Shown here piece after piece: positions 7,960-15,923 of a stretch of DNA of 64,000 nt. How positions within the stretch are numbered: position 1 is the stretch's first letter; each line of letters starts with the position of its first letter. This stretch comes from Rhizobium redzepovicii (GTDB lineage Bacteria; Pseudomonadota; Alphaproteobacteria; Rhizobiales; Rhizobiaceae), in NCBI RefSeq assembly GCF_019793435.1, contig NZ_JAILYH010000014.1, positions 124,001 to 188,000 of the forward strand, in the 5' to 3' direction. The notes beneath the pieces were generated by a model. That model was not told the origin of the DNA, ran no database searches, and saw only the letters and a list, made by a program, of their open reading frames with translations. Made by a program: the position numbers and the translations under genes.

Positions 7960-8148
7960 ATGGATCGAATACGATATGCGAGTTGTTCCAGAATCGAAGT
8001 ATCAGAAACCGAGCGGCTTGCAAACGTGAGCTTTTACGTGGGGTGCGAGGTTAAGAAACCGCTTTCGGCAGATCCCATTTTTCTCTCCGTGGCGTTCGGT
8101 GGTCGCGGTCAAGTTGAATTTATGGATGTATCGAGGAGTGACAAATGA
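7960..8148 (+). CDS. Hypothetical small ORF, possibly 5'-truncated
   Basis: A 62-codon ORF starting at an ATG (MDRIRYASCSRIEVSETERLA...). The frame stays open for about 40 codons upstream (TLQSHKSPEEQTRDILNKYL then TESQE), which looks protein-like but has no start codon. It could be a genuine short protein or the tail of a gene that lost its beginning. It contains two cysteines and a strand-rich C-terminal half (VSFYVGCEV, FLSVAFGGRGQVEFMDV). No family is recognised. Confidence 0.35.
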   Translation: MDRIRYASCSRIEVSETERLANVSFYVGCEVKKPLSADPIFLSVAFGGRGQVEFMDVSRSDK

Positions 8149-8273
8149 AGCGCTAGGCGCAACCAAACCGGCAACTATGTGCCGGACGTCGCGTCAAGTT
8201 GGTCAGGCGCACAAGGTTCAATCGTGCCAGACAGGCCACCACCACCCCATAAAAAAATGGCGGTGCGCCGCTC

Positions 8274-9104
8274 TCAAGATCTCACCGGGAAATACCGCAC
8301 ATAGGCAAACTCGTCACCGTCTGGTGACCAGCAGGGCACGTTGATCGTGCCCTGCCCGCCGAACAGCTCGAACAACGTCTTCAGATTGCCGCCATCCATG
8401 TCCATCAGCCGCAGCCGCACATCGAGATCGCGCGGATGGTCGAAAACCGACGGGTCATAGGACAGGAGCAGAACCTTGTCATTGCTGGGCGATGGATGGG
8501 CGAACCAGTTACCCTGATTGTCCGACGTCACTTGCTCCAGCCCGCTGCCATCGGGGTGGATGCGCCAGATCTGCATCAGCCCGGTGCGGCTGGAATTGAA
8601 ATAGATCCATTGTCCGTCAGCGGAATAATCCGGCCCGTCATTGCGGCCCTCGCCATGCGTCAGCCGCGTCTCGGCGCCGCCGTCGACGGAGATCGTATAG
8701 ATGTCGAAGAGATCGTCGCGGATGCCGCAATAGGCAAGCTGGCGGCCATCGGGCGACCAGCCGTGCCAGTAGGACGGCTGGTTCTCGGTGACGAGCCGCG
8801 GCTTGCCGCCCTCGATGGGCAGGATATAGATCGTCGACTTGCCGAATTCGGTCTTGTCAGAAATGACGATCTCGGTGCCATCGGGTGAAATGCCGTGATC
8901 ATTGTTGCAGTTGACGGCAAAGCCGGTATCGACCTTGACGACTTCGCCGCCATCGAGCGGCAGTCGCCAGAGCAGCCCGTCGCCGTTCAAGAGCAGGTAG
9001 GAACCGTCGGGCGAGAAGTTCGGCGCCTCGACGAGCTTGTCCGTCTGCCAAACCTCGCGAGCTCTGCCCGTCCTGACATTGTAGATCTCGACCGAGCTGC
9101 GCAT
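8274..9104 (-). CDS. TolB-like beta-propeller protein
   Basis: A 276-residue protein built of repeated WD40-like/PD40 blades, each carrying an SPDG-type turn: FSPDGSYLLL, ISPDGTEIVI, WSPDGRQLAY, YSADGQWIYF and WSPDGDEFAY, with interleaved IYILPIEGG and IYTISVDGG strands. About six blades can be counted. There is no signal peptide, unlike true TolB, so it is probably cytoplasmic. Related proteins are described loosely as TolB-type biopolymer transport components, but no specific role is established. It lies 50 bases downstream of nadE on the same strand and may be co-transcribed. Confidence 0.8.
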   Translation of the reverse strand: MRSSVEIYNVRTGRAREVWQTDKLVEAPNFSPDGSYLLLNGDGLLWRLPLDGGEVVKVDTGFAVNCNNDHGISPDGTEIVISDKTEFGKSTIYILPIEGGKPRLVTENQPSYWHGWSPDGRQLAYCGIRDDLFDIYTISVDGGAETRLTHGEGRNDGPDYSADGQWIYFNSSRTGLMQIWRIHPDGSGLEQVTSDNQGNWFAHPSPSNDKVLLLSYDPSVFDHPRDLDVRLRLMDMDGGNLKTLFELFGGQGTINVPCWSPDGDEFAYVRYFPVRS

Positions 9105-9154
9105 GTTTCCTCCCTCGCATTTCTAGAGCGATAGCGTCAGCAATCCCGACAGCG

Positions 9155-10834
9155 CTAGCGATCCCGGAACCGGTTGGTGATCGGATAGCGCCGATCACGC
9201 CCGAAATTCTTCTTGGTGATCTTCACGCCCGGCGCCGATTGCCGCCGCTTGTATTCGGCGAGATAGAGCAGGTGCTCGATGCGATGGACGGTCGCCACAT
9301 CATGGCCGCGCGCGACGATCTCCTCGACCGCCATCTCCTTCTCAACCAGGCATTCGAGAATATCGTCGAGCACCGGATAGGGCGGCAGCGAATCCTGATC
9401 CTTCTGGTCGGGACGCAGTTCGGCCGACGGCGCCTTGTCGATGATATTGTTCGGGATCACCTCGCCCGACGGCCCCAGCGCACTTGGCGGCACATTCTCG
9501 TTGCGCCAGCGGGCCAGCGCATAGACCTGCATCTTGTAGAGGTCCTTGATCGGATTGAAGCCGCCGTTCATGTCGCCGTAAAGCGTGGCGTAGCCGACCG
9601 ACATTTCCGATTTGTTACCCGTCGTCACCACCATCGCGCCGAACTTGTTGGAGATCGCCATCAGGATGACGCCGCGCGCCCGGCTCTGCAGGTTCTCCTC
9701 GGTGATGCCGCTCTCCGTGCCCGCGAAGAGATCGGACAGCGCGCTGCTGAAGCCCGTCACCGGCTGCTCGATCGGCACGATGTCATAGCGGCAGCCGAGC
9801 GCCTTTGCGCAATCGGCCGCGTCCTTCAACGAGTCTTCCGATGTGTAGCGGTAGGGCAGCATGACGGTGCGCACCCGCTCCTCACCCAACGCATCGACGG
9901 CGATTGCCGTGCAGATCGCCGAGTCGATGCCGCCGGAAAGGCCGAGCACCACCGTCTTGAAGCCGTTCTTGTTGACGTAGTCGCGAAAGCCGAGCAGGCA
10001 GGCGCGGTAGTCGGCCTCCTCGCCTTCAGGAATATGCGCCATCGGCCCTTCGGCGCAATGCCAGCCGGTTTCGCCGCGCTTCCATGTCGTCACCGCCAGC
10101 GCGGTCTCGAACTGGCTCATCTGGAAGGCGAGCGACTTGTCGGCATTGAAGGCGAAACTGGCGCCATCAAATACCAGTTCGTCCTGGCCGCCGAGCTGGG
10201 CGGCATAGACCAGCGGCAGGCCGGTCTCGATCACCTGCTTCAACACCACCTGATGGCGGATATCGACCTTGCCTCGATAATAGGGCGAACCGTTCGGCGA
10301 CAGCAGAATCTCGGCCCCGCTTTCGGCCAGCGTCTCGCAGACGCCGAGGTCGCCCCAGATATCCTCGCAGATCGGAATGCCGATGCGCACGCCGCGGAAA
10401 TTCACCGGCCCCGGCATGGCGCCCTGGTTGAAAACGCGCTTCTCGTCGAATTCGCCGTAGTTCGGCAGATCGATCTTGTCGCGCACCGCGATCACCGTGC
10501 CGCCGTCGAGCACGGCGACGGAATTGTAGCGTCCGGTCTCGTCCTGCCGGGGAAAACCAATGAGAACACCTGGCCCGCCATCGGCAGTGTCGGCGGCAAG
10601 ATTCTCCACAGCTTTCCAGCAGGCGCGGATGAAGGCCGGCTTCAGCACCAGATCTTCAGGCGGATAGCCGGAGATGAAAAGCTCGGTCAGAACGAGCAGA
10701 TGCGCCCCTTCGCGAGCCGCATCGGCGCGCGCTTCGCGTGCCTTGGCGAGATTGCCGGCGACATCGCCAACCGTCGGGTTGAGCTGGCCGATGGCAATGC
10801 GGAAGATATCAGAAAGAGCGTTTTCCTGTGTCAT
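9155..10834 (-). CDS. nadE: Glutamine-dependent NAD+ synthetase
   Basis: The last step of NAD+ synthesis: ATP-dependent amidation of nicotinic acid adenine dinucleotide using ammonia from glutamine. The 559-residue protein has an N-terminal nitrilase-type glutaminase domain (about 1-260) with the Glu in LTELFISGYPPEDL, the Lys in VRDKIDLPNYGEFDEKR and the nucleophile Cys in IPICEDIWGD. The C-terminal synthetase domain carries the pyrophosphatase loop VLGLSGGIDSAI and KSEMSVGYATLYGDM. The architecture and length fit the glutaminase-fused bacterial form. The start MTQENALSD is the only good one. Confidence 0.95.
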   Translation of the reverse strand: MTQENALSDIFRIAIGQLNPTVGDVAGNLAKAREARADAAREGAHLLVLTELFISGYPPEDLVLKPAFIRACWKAVENLAADTADGGPGVLIGFPRQDETGRYNSVAVLDGGTVIAVRDKIDLPNYGEFDEKRVFNQGAMPGPVNFRGVRIGIPICEDIWGDLGVCETLAESGAEILLSPNGSPYYRGKVDIRHQVVLKQVIETGLPLVYAAQLGGQDELVFDGASFAFNADKSLAFQMSQFETALAVTTWKRGETGWHCAEGPMAHIPEGEEADYRACLLGFRDYVNKNGFKTVVLGLSGGIDSAICTAIAVDALGEERVRTVMLPYRYTSEDSLKDAADCAKALGCRYDIVPIEQPVTGFSSALSDLFAGTESGITEENLQSRARGVILMAISNKFGAMVVTTGNKSEMSVGYATLYGDMNGGFNPIKDLYKMQVYALARWRNENVPPSALGPSGEVIPNNIIDKAPSAELRPDQKDQDSLPPYPVLDDILECLVEKEMAVEEIVARGHDVATVHRIEHLLYLAEYKRRQSAPGVKITKKNFGRDRRYPITNRFRDR

Positions 10835-11024
10835 GTCATTTATTTAGCCTGCACCTTCCGCAACCGCAACATGTCCGCGGCAAAAGCCGCACCTTGCGGC
10901 GACGAAATTTTTGTGAACGGACACGCAACCGCCTCGCGGCATAGACACGCATTGCAATTTGCCGGAGGAGCGGAATACTGCGCCCGATAGCGACTGCATC
11001 GATAACGGGCACCGGAAACAGGCC

Positions 11025-11555
11025 ATGTCTAATCTTTCGAACTTCATGCACCATCATTTCGACAAGCCGGCCGACGAACTCGGCGATATTGAAAAACGCG
11101 TGCTGGCAAAGGCGCACGCGCGCAAAGTCATCTCGACCGATGTCAACGCCGCTCTTTCCGCCGAGTCCTCGTTCGGTGAGCGTGTCGCCGACGGCATCGC
11201 CCGCGTCGGCGGTTCCTGGTCGTTCATCCTCGCCTTCCTGGCCTTCCTTGTGGTCTGGACGCTGATCAATACCATCATCCTGGCAACAGGCGCTTTCGAC
11301 CCCTACCCCTTTGTTTTCCTCAATCTGATCCTGTCGATGCTCGCCGCCATCCAGGCGCCGATCATCATGATGTCGCAGAACCGCCAAGCCGAACGCGACC
11401 GCTTCGAAGCCGCCAAGGATTACGAAGTCAATCTCAAGGCCGAGCTCGAAGTGCTCTCCCTGCACCAGAAGATCGACATGCGCGTGCTGACCGAGCTTAC
11501 GGCGCTTCGCGAGGACGTCGCCCGCCTCAGCGCCGATCTTGCCGCCAGGGGCTAA
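11025..11555 (+). CDS. DUF1003 family membrane protein
   Basis: A protein of about 176 residues with two close hydrophobic segments (WSFILAFLAFLVVWTLINTIIL and FVFLNLILSMLAAIQAPIIMM) joined by ATGAFDPYP. These are the hallmark of DUF1003, followed by the family sequence SQNRQAERDRFEAAKDYEVN and a C-terminal coiled coil. The function of DUF1003 is unknown. The frame opens at 10959, but the ATG at 11025 (MSNLSNFMHHHF) gives the usual family start. It is divergent from nadE. Its stop codon coincides with the start of a mosaic repeat. Confidence 0.85.
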   Translation: MSNLSNFMHHHFDKPADELGDIEKRVLAKAHARKVISTDVNAALSAESSFGERVADGIARVGGSWSFILAFLAFLVVWTLINTIILATGAFDPYPFVFLNLILSMLAAIQAPIIMMSQNRQAERDRFEAAKDYEVNLKAELEVLSLHQKIDMRVLTELTALREDVARLSADLAARG

Positions 11556-11709
11556 AGCATGTCGCGCAAAACTGTGCAGCGGATTTCCCAGGCAAAGCGC
11601 GAAGCGGTTTTCCCCGGGCAAGCCGCTAGGCGTTTCGCCGCAACGACGTGCGTAAAAACAAGAAACTAAAGCCCGAGGAGCGTATCTGAAAGATCGCGAC
11701 GCGCTTTAG
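11553..11709. repeat. Rhizobial intergenic mosaic element, divergent copy
   Basis: The element begins TAAAGCATGTCGCGC at the DUF1003 stop codon. It passes GTGCAGCGG and CGACGTGCGTAAAAACAAG and ends GCGACGCGCTTTAG. The same framework occurs at 17211-17317. Its terminal CTTTAG supplies the stop codon (TTA read in reverse) of the convergent GFA gene, so both flanking reading frames end inside it. The layout resembles described rhizobial mosaic palindromes (RIME-like), but that name is an inference. Confidence 0.65.
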
Positions 11710-12104
11710 ACCGGATACCTGTCATATTGCGGCAGGCCATCGGTGATCTCATAGAAATCGCCCTTGTCGGCGCAGTAGATGTGATGGCTGAAGGCAAGGC
11801 CGCTCGGTTCATCGAAAGTTCCGGCCATGACGGAAACCTCCGGCGATTGGTCTCCTTGCCAGAACAGCGCCGAACCGCAATTCGAGCAGAAGCCGCGCTG
11901 GGCTTCGGCGCTCGACCGATACCAGCGGATCGCGCCGGCATCTTCCACCGAAAGGGCCGTGCGCGGCACATTGACCGCAGCATAATAGAACCCGGTCTGC
12001 CGGCGGCATTGCGAACAATGGCAGCCGACGACGGGTCCAGGCTTCGCCCCAATCGAATATCGCACGGCGCCGCAAAGACAGCCGCCTGTATGCCGTTCGG
12101 TCAT
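11706..12104 (-). CDS. GFA-family (CENP-V/formaldehyde-activating-like) zinc protein
   Basis: A 132-residue protein with the cysteine pattern of the GFA fold: GGCLCGAVRY near residue 8, GCHCSQCRRQTG near residue 28 and GFCSNCGSALFW near residue 71. These are the two zinc sites of glutathione-dependent formaldehyde-activating-type enzymes and CENP-V. Most bacterial members are uncharacterised; spontaneous or assisted formaldehyde-glutathione adduct formation was proposed for the founding enzyme. The conserved FDEPSGLAFSHHIYCADK segment follows. The stop codon lies inside a mosaic repeat. Confidence 0.88.
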   Translation of the reverse strand: MTERHTGGCLCGAVRYSIGAKPGPVVGCHCSQCRRQTGFYYAAVNVPRTALSVEDAGAIRWYRSSAEAQRGFCSNCGSALFWQGDQSPEVSVMAGTFDEPSGLAFSHHIYCADKGDFYEITDGLPQYDRYPV

Positions 12105-12344
12105 GATCGCTCTCCCCTTTTATGAGTGAAACTTGCCGCCGATCGCGATTGCCGTCAAATCCATTCCGTTCAACAAAATCATCAGAAATCTTGACGCCCG
12201 CAGGCGTTGCCGTGTCCAGTTGTTGCGGTCACCGCTGTTGCTTGTCGACAACACCCGCCCATCCCGTCACATGCCGGCATTGAATCAGTCGCTGTAGTCG
12301 GCGATACTGCAGCTCCAATTTCATTCAACCTCTGGGAGACTGAC

Positions 12345-12449
12345 ATGAGAGCGACCCTGTCCAAACAGAAAGGAAACATCGCCCACAGGGACATTCTGCC
12401 TCATGAATATTCGGTTCTCCCGCGCGAGGAAAAGCTCGCGACGCCATAA
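12345..12449 (+). CDS. Possible 34-residue upstream ORF overlapping the ABC exporter gene
   Basis: An ATG at 12345 has a good ribosome-binding sequence (TGGGAGACTGAC just before it) and encodes MRATLSKQKGNIAHRDILP then HEYSVLPREEKLATP. The next gene's first ATG (12403) lies inside this ORF in another frame, giving a 47-base overlap and possible translational coupling. The exporter ATG itself has no clear ribosome-binding site. Function unknown; it may be a short regulatory ORF or may not be translated as a stable product. Confidence 0.35.
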   Translation: MRATLSKQKGNIAHRDILPHEYSVLPREEKLATP

Positions 12450-14238
12450 CGCCTTCCTGAAATTCTTTCTGGACGATTCAACCGTCGACCGCGGTCGGCG
12501 TTGGTCGCGTATGCGAAAATTTCTCTCCTATTATCGCCCGCATCTGCCTTTGCTGCTGGCGGATCTGCTGTGCGCCATCCTCGTCGCCGGTACGGCGCTC
12601 GCCCTGCCGCTCTGCGCCAATATCGTCACCAGCCGTCTTCTGGCTCTGCCTAACGCCCCGGAGGCCTTTGCCCAGATCCTGGGGATGGGCGGCATCATGC
12701 TGGCCGTCCTGGCGGTCCAGATCGCCGCCATCTTCTTCGTCGATTATCGCGGCCACGTCATGGGCGCCCGTATCGAAGCGACGGTGCGGCAGGAACTCTT
12801 CGAACACTACCAGCAGCTCTCCTTCAGCTTCTACGACCGCCAGCGCACCGGCCAGCTGATGAGCCGTATCACCAACGACTCCCTATGGCTGGGCGAGCTC
12901 TTCCATCACGGACCCGAGGACCTCTCCATCGCTGTGCTGAAATATGGCGGCGCCATGCTGGTACTGTTCTTCATCGATCCGCCGCTGGCCGGCCTTATCC
13001 TGCTGCTGACCCCTGTCGCGGTGATCTATGCGCTCTATTTCAACCGGCGCATGAACCGCGCACTGGAAGCCAGCAAGCATCAGATCGCCGTCGTGAACGA
13101 GCGGGTCGAGGATGCGCTCGCCGGCATCCGCGTCGTCCAGTCCTTCGCCAACGAGGCGCTGGAAAGGGAACGCTTCGCCGAGCAGAACCGGCGCTTCCTG
13201 CAAAGCCGCGCCGACGGCTACCGCAGCGAGGCATGGTTTTCGGTCGGCACGGAAACCTTCGCCCAGCTCGTCACCATACTGGTGATCGTCGTCGGAGGCC
13301 TGCGTATCCTGACAGCGGACCTGACCGTCCCGGATATGCTGACCTTTCTGCTCTGCGTTGCCGTGCTTGTCGATCCGGTCCAGCGGCTCGCCAATTTCGT
13401 GCGTCTCTGGCAGGAAGGCTACACCGGTTTCATCCGGGCGATGGAAATCCTGGAGATCGACCCTGATATCACCGATCGGCCCGCCGCCCGGCCGATGCCG
13501 GCGCCGAGGGGAGAGATCAGTTTCTCCAACGTCGCCTTCGGTTACGAGGCCGATGGCCCGCGCGTGCTGGAGCGGCTTTCCCTCACCATCGCGCCCGGCG
13601 AGTTCGTTGCCCTCGTCGGTCCTTCAGGGGTCGGCAAGAGTACGCTTTGCGCGCTCATACCGCGCTTCTACGATGTCGAGGCCGGAGCGATCCGCATTGA
13701 CGGCACTGATATCCGCGATGTGACGCTGGCCTCGCTGCGGCGCCATGTCGGGGTGGTGCAGCAGGATGTCTATCTCTTTGCCGGCACCGTGGCGGAGAAC
13801 CTTCGCTACGGCAGGCCCGATGCCGGCGATGCGGAGCTGGAGGCGGCGGCCCGCGCCGCCAATGCGCACGACTTCATCATGGCCCTGCCTCAAGGCTATG
13901 ACACCGATATCGGCCAGCGCGGCGTCAAGCTCTCGGGCGGGCAGCGCCAGCGCCTCACCATTGCCCGCGCCTTCCTCAAGGATCCGGAGATCCTGATTTT
14001 CGACGAAGCGACCAGCGCGCTCGACAATGAGAGTGAACGGGCGGTGCAGCAGGCGCTGCTGAGCCTGGCGAATGGCCGGACCACCCTGGTCATCGCTCAT
14101 CGCCTGTCGACCGTCCGCCATGCCGACCGCATCCTGGTTCTGACGGCAGAGGGCATCGTCGAACAGGGGACCCATGACCAGCTGATGGCGCAAGACGGCA
14201 TCTATGCCAATCTCCATAGCGTCCAAGCCAGCATTTGA
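12403..14238 (+). CDS. ABC exporter, fused permease and ATPase (MsbA-like)
   Basis: A 611-residue half-transporter that should act as a homodimer in the inner membrane. The transmembrane domain spans about residues 45-330 with six helices (LLLADLLCAILVAGTALALPL, ...). The ATPase domain has Walker A LVGPSGVGKST, signature LSGGQRQRLTIARAF, Walker B ILIFDEATSALD and the H-loop IAHRLSTV. The family exports lipids, drugs or peptides; the substrate here is unknown. The first 36 residues before MRKFLSYYRPHL are basic and may be an extension or mis-started, since an internal ATG at 12511 is also possible. Confidence 0.88.
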   Translation: MNIRFSRARKSSRRHNAFLKFFLDDSTVDRGRRWSRMRKFLSYYRPHLPLLLADLLCAILVAGTALALPLCANIVTSRLLALPNAPEAFAQILGMGGIMLAVLAVQIAAIFFVDYRGHVMGARIEATVRQELFEHYQQLSFSFYDRQRTGQLMSRITNDSLWLGELFHHGPEDLSIAVLKYGGAMLVLFFIDPPLAGLILLLTPVAVIYALYFNRRMNRALEASKHQIAVVNERVEDALAGIRVVQSFANEALERERFAEQNRRFLQSRADGYRSEAWFSVGTETFAQLVTILVIVVGGLRILTADLTVPDMLTFLLCVAVLVDPVQRLANFVRLWQEGYTGFIRAMEILEIDPDITDRPAARPMPAPRGEISFSNVAFGYEADGPRVLERLSLTIAPGEFVALVGPSGVGKSTLCALIPRFYDVEAGAIRIDGTDIRDVTLASLRRHVGVVQQDVYLFAGTVAENLRYGRPDAGDAELEAAARAANAHDFIMALPQGYDTDIGQRGVKLSGGQRQRLTIARAFLKDPEILIFDEATSALDNESERAVQQALLSLANGRTTLVIAHRLSTVRHADRILVLTAEGIVEQGTHDQLMAQDGIYANLHSVQASI

Positions 14239-14246
14239 AGGCAATA

Positions 14247-14276
14247 AAAAACCCGGCATCACGCCGGGTTTTCTTC
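14247..14276. terminator. Bidirectional terminator between the ABC exporter and type II DAHP synthase
   Basis: AACCCGGC (14250-14257) pairs with GCCGGGTT (14263-14270), loop ATCAC. An A-run precedes and TTCTT follows, so it can terminate transcripts from both convergent genes. Confidence 0.85.
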
Positions 14277-14294
14277 ATCCGTATCGGGCTGGTC

Positions 14295-15668
14295 TCAGCC
14301 GTGAGCGACCATACGCTTCTCGTCGCGTCCGCCCTTCATGCGCTCGGCAAGCAGGAAGGCGAGCTCGAGCGCCTGGTCGGAGTTGAGGCGCGGATCGCAA
14401 TGGGTGTGGTAGCGGTCCTGCAGATCGTCGGCGGTGACGGCGCGGGCGCCACCGGTGCATTCCGTCACGTCCTTGCCGGTCATTTCGACATGGATGCCGC
14501 CGGGATGCGTGCCTTCGGCGCGGTGGATCTGGAAGAAGCTTTCGACTTCCGACAGAATCCGTTCGAAAGGACGGGTCTTGTAGTTGTTGAGCGTGATCGT
14601 GTTGCCGTGCATCGGGTCGCAGGACCACACCACCTTGCGGCCCTCGCGTTCGACGGCGCGGATCAGCCGCGGCAGGTTTTCAGCGACCTTCTCATGGCCG
14701 AAGCGGCAGATCAGCGTCAGGCGGCCGGCTTCGTTCGCCGGATTGAGAATATCGATTAGCTGCAACAGATCGTCGGCCTGCAGCGACGGGCCGCATTTCA
14801 GACCGATCGGGTTCTTGATGCCGCGGCAATATTCGATATGTGCATGGTCGGCCTGGCGCGTGCGGTCACCGATCCAGATCATGTGGCCTGATGTGGCATA
14901 CCAGTCGCCGGAGGTGGAATCGACGCGGGTCAGCGCCTCCTCGTAGCCGAGCAGCAGCGCCTCATGGCTGGTGAAGAAATCAGTCTCGCGCAGACTCGGG
15001 TGGTTTTCCGAGGTGATGCCGATCGCCTTCATGAAATCCATGGTTTCGCTGATGCGGTCGGCAAGTTTGCGGTAACGCTCGCCCTGCGGGCTGTCCTTGA
15101 CGAAACCGAGCATCCACTGATGCACGTTTTCGAGGTTGGCGTAACCGCCCATCGCAAAGGCGCGCAGAAGGTTCAGCGTTGCGGCCGACTGGCGGTAAGC
15201 CATGGCCTGACGCTCCGGGTTCGGAATGCGCGACTCTTCGGTGAACTCGATGCCGTTGATGATGTCGCCGCGATAGGCCGGCAGCGTCACGTCGCCCTGC
15301 TTCTCGACGTTCGACGAACGCGGCTTGGCGAACTGGCCGGCGATGCGGCCGACCTTGACGACGGGCAGCTGCGCGCCGAAGGTCAGCACGACGGCCATCT
15401 GCAGGAAGGCGCGGAAGAAGTCGCGGATATTGTCGGCGCCGTGTTCGGCGAAGCTCTCGGCGCAGTCACCGCCCTGCAGCAGGAAGCCGTTTCCGTCTGC
15501 GACATTGGCGAGATGCTTCTTCAGGCGGCGCGCCTCACCGGCAAAAACCAGCGGCGGATAGCTGGCGAGCGTGGCCTCCGTTGCCGCCAAAGCGGCTGCA
15601 TCCGGATATTCGGGAACCTGCAGGATCGGTTTCTGCCGCCAGCTGCTCGGGGTCCAATTCTCTGCCAT
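14295..15668 (-). CDS. aroG: Type II 3-deoxy-7-phosphoheptulonate (DAHP) synthase
   Basis: Same shikimate-entry reaction as the type I enzyme at 5616, but from the plant/Mycobacterium-like type II family. The roughly 457-residue protein has the family markers QGGDCAESFAEH, RIAGQFAKPRSSN, TSGDWYATSGHMIWIGDRTR, KCGPSLQADDLL and VWSCDPMHGNT, which contribute the active-site residues. The ATG at 15668 (MAENWTPSSWRQKP) is chosen because GAGGTGAG precedes it at a good distance; six more codons open upstream. No aromatic leader peptide was found before this gene, in contrast to aroF. Its symbol varies between species (aroG/aroH/aroA). Confidence 0.93.
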   Translation of the reverse strand: MAENWTPSSWRQKPILQVPEYPDAAALAATEATLASYPPLVFAGEARRLKKHLANVADGNGFLLQGGDCAESFAEHGADNIRDFFRAFLQMAVVLTFGAQLPVVKVGRIAGQFAKPRSSNVEKQGDVTLPAYRGDIINGIEFTEESRIPNPERQAMAYRQSAATLNLLRAFAMGGYANLENVHQWMLGFVKDSPQGERYRKLADRISETMDFMKAIGITSENHPSLRETDFFTSHEALLLGYEEALTRVDSTSGDWYATSGHMIWIGDRTRQADHAHIEYCRGIKNPIGLKCGPSLQADDLLQLIDILNPANEAGRLTLICRFGHEKVAENLPRLIRAVEREGRKVVWSCDPMHGNTITLNNYKTRPFERILSEVESFFQIHRAEGTHPGGIHVEMTGKDVTECTGGARAVTADDLQDRYHTHCDPRLNSDQALELAFLLAERMKGGRDEKRMVAHG

Positions 15669-15923
15669 GTCACTCACCTCATTCACACCCGTCCCTGGGA
15701 TGTACCTGTCCTTGATTGCGGCGGCTTATAGCCCTTTAGATCGGGCTTGCAAAGGCCAATCGCCCCGATGCTCCATGCCACGCTACCGCCATCGACCAAC
15801 GCTCGCATACAGGTAGCAAAAATCCCCGTTTCCATCGTTAAACCGGCATATACCACGTCGGTTTCCCCATATTTTAGACTTTGAATGTAGAACCGGGAAG
15901 AGTTTCAACATCGGGGACACATC

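Noticed and set aside
6722..8273. Prophage or integrative element in the AT-rich patch
   Set aside because: No integrase, transposase, terminal inverted repeats or flanking tRNA gene could be found; only composition and small orphan ORFs support foreign origin.
9239..10990. A 583-codon open frame opposite nadE
   Set aside because: Antisense shadow. The nadE frame has full domain structure and catalytic residues, while the opposite frame shows no motif.
15690..15923. Possible leader peptide for the type II DAHP synthase
   Set aside because: The minus-strand 5' region has no run of aromatic codons and no terminator hairpin with a T-run, unlike the aroF leader.
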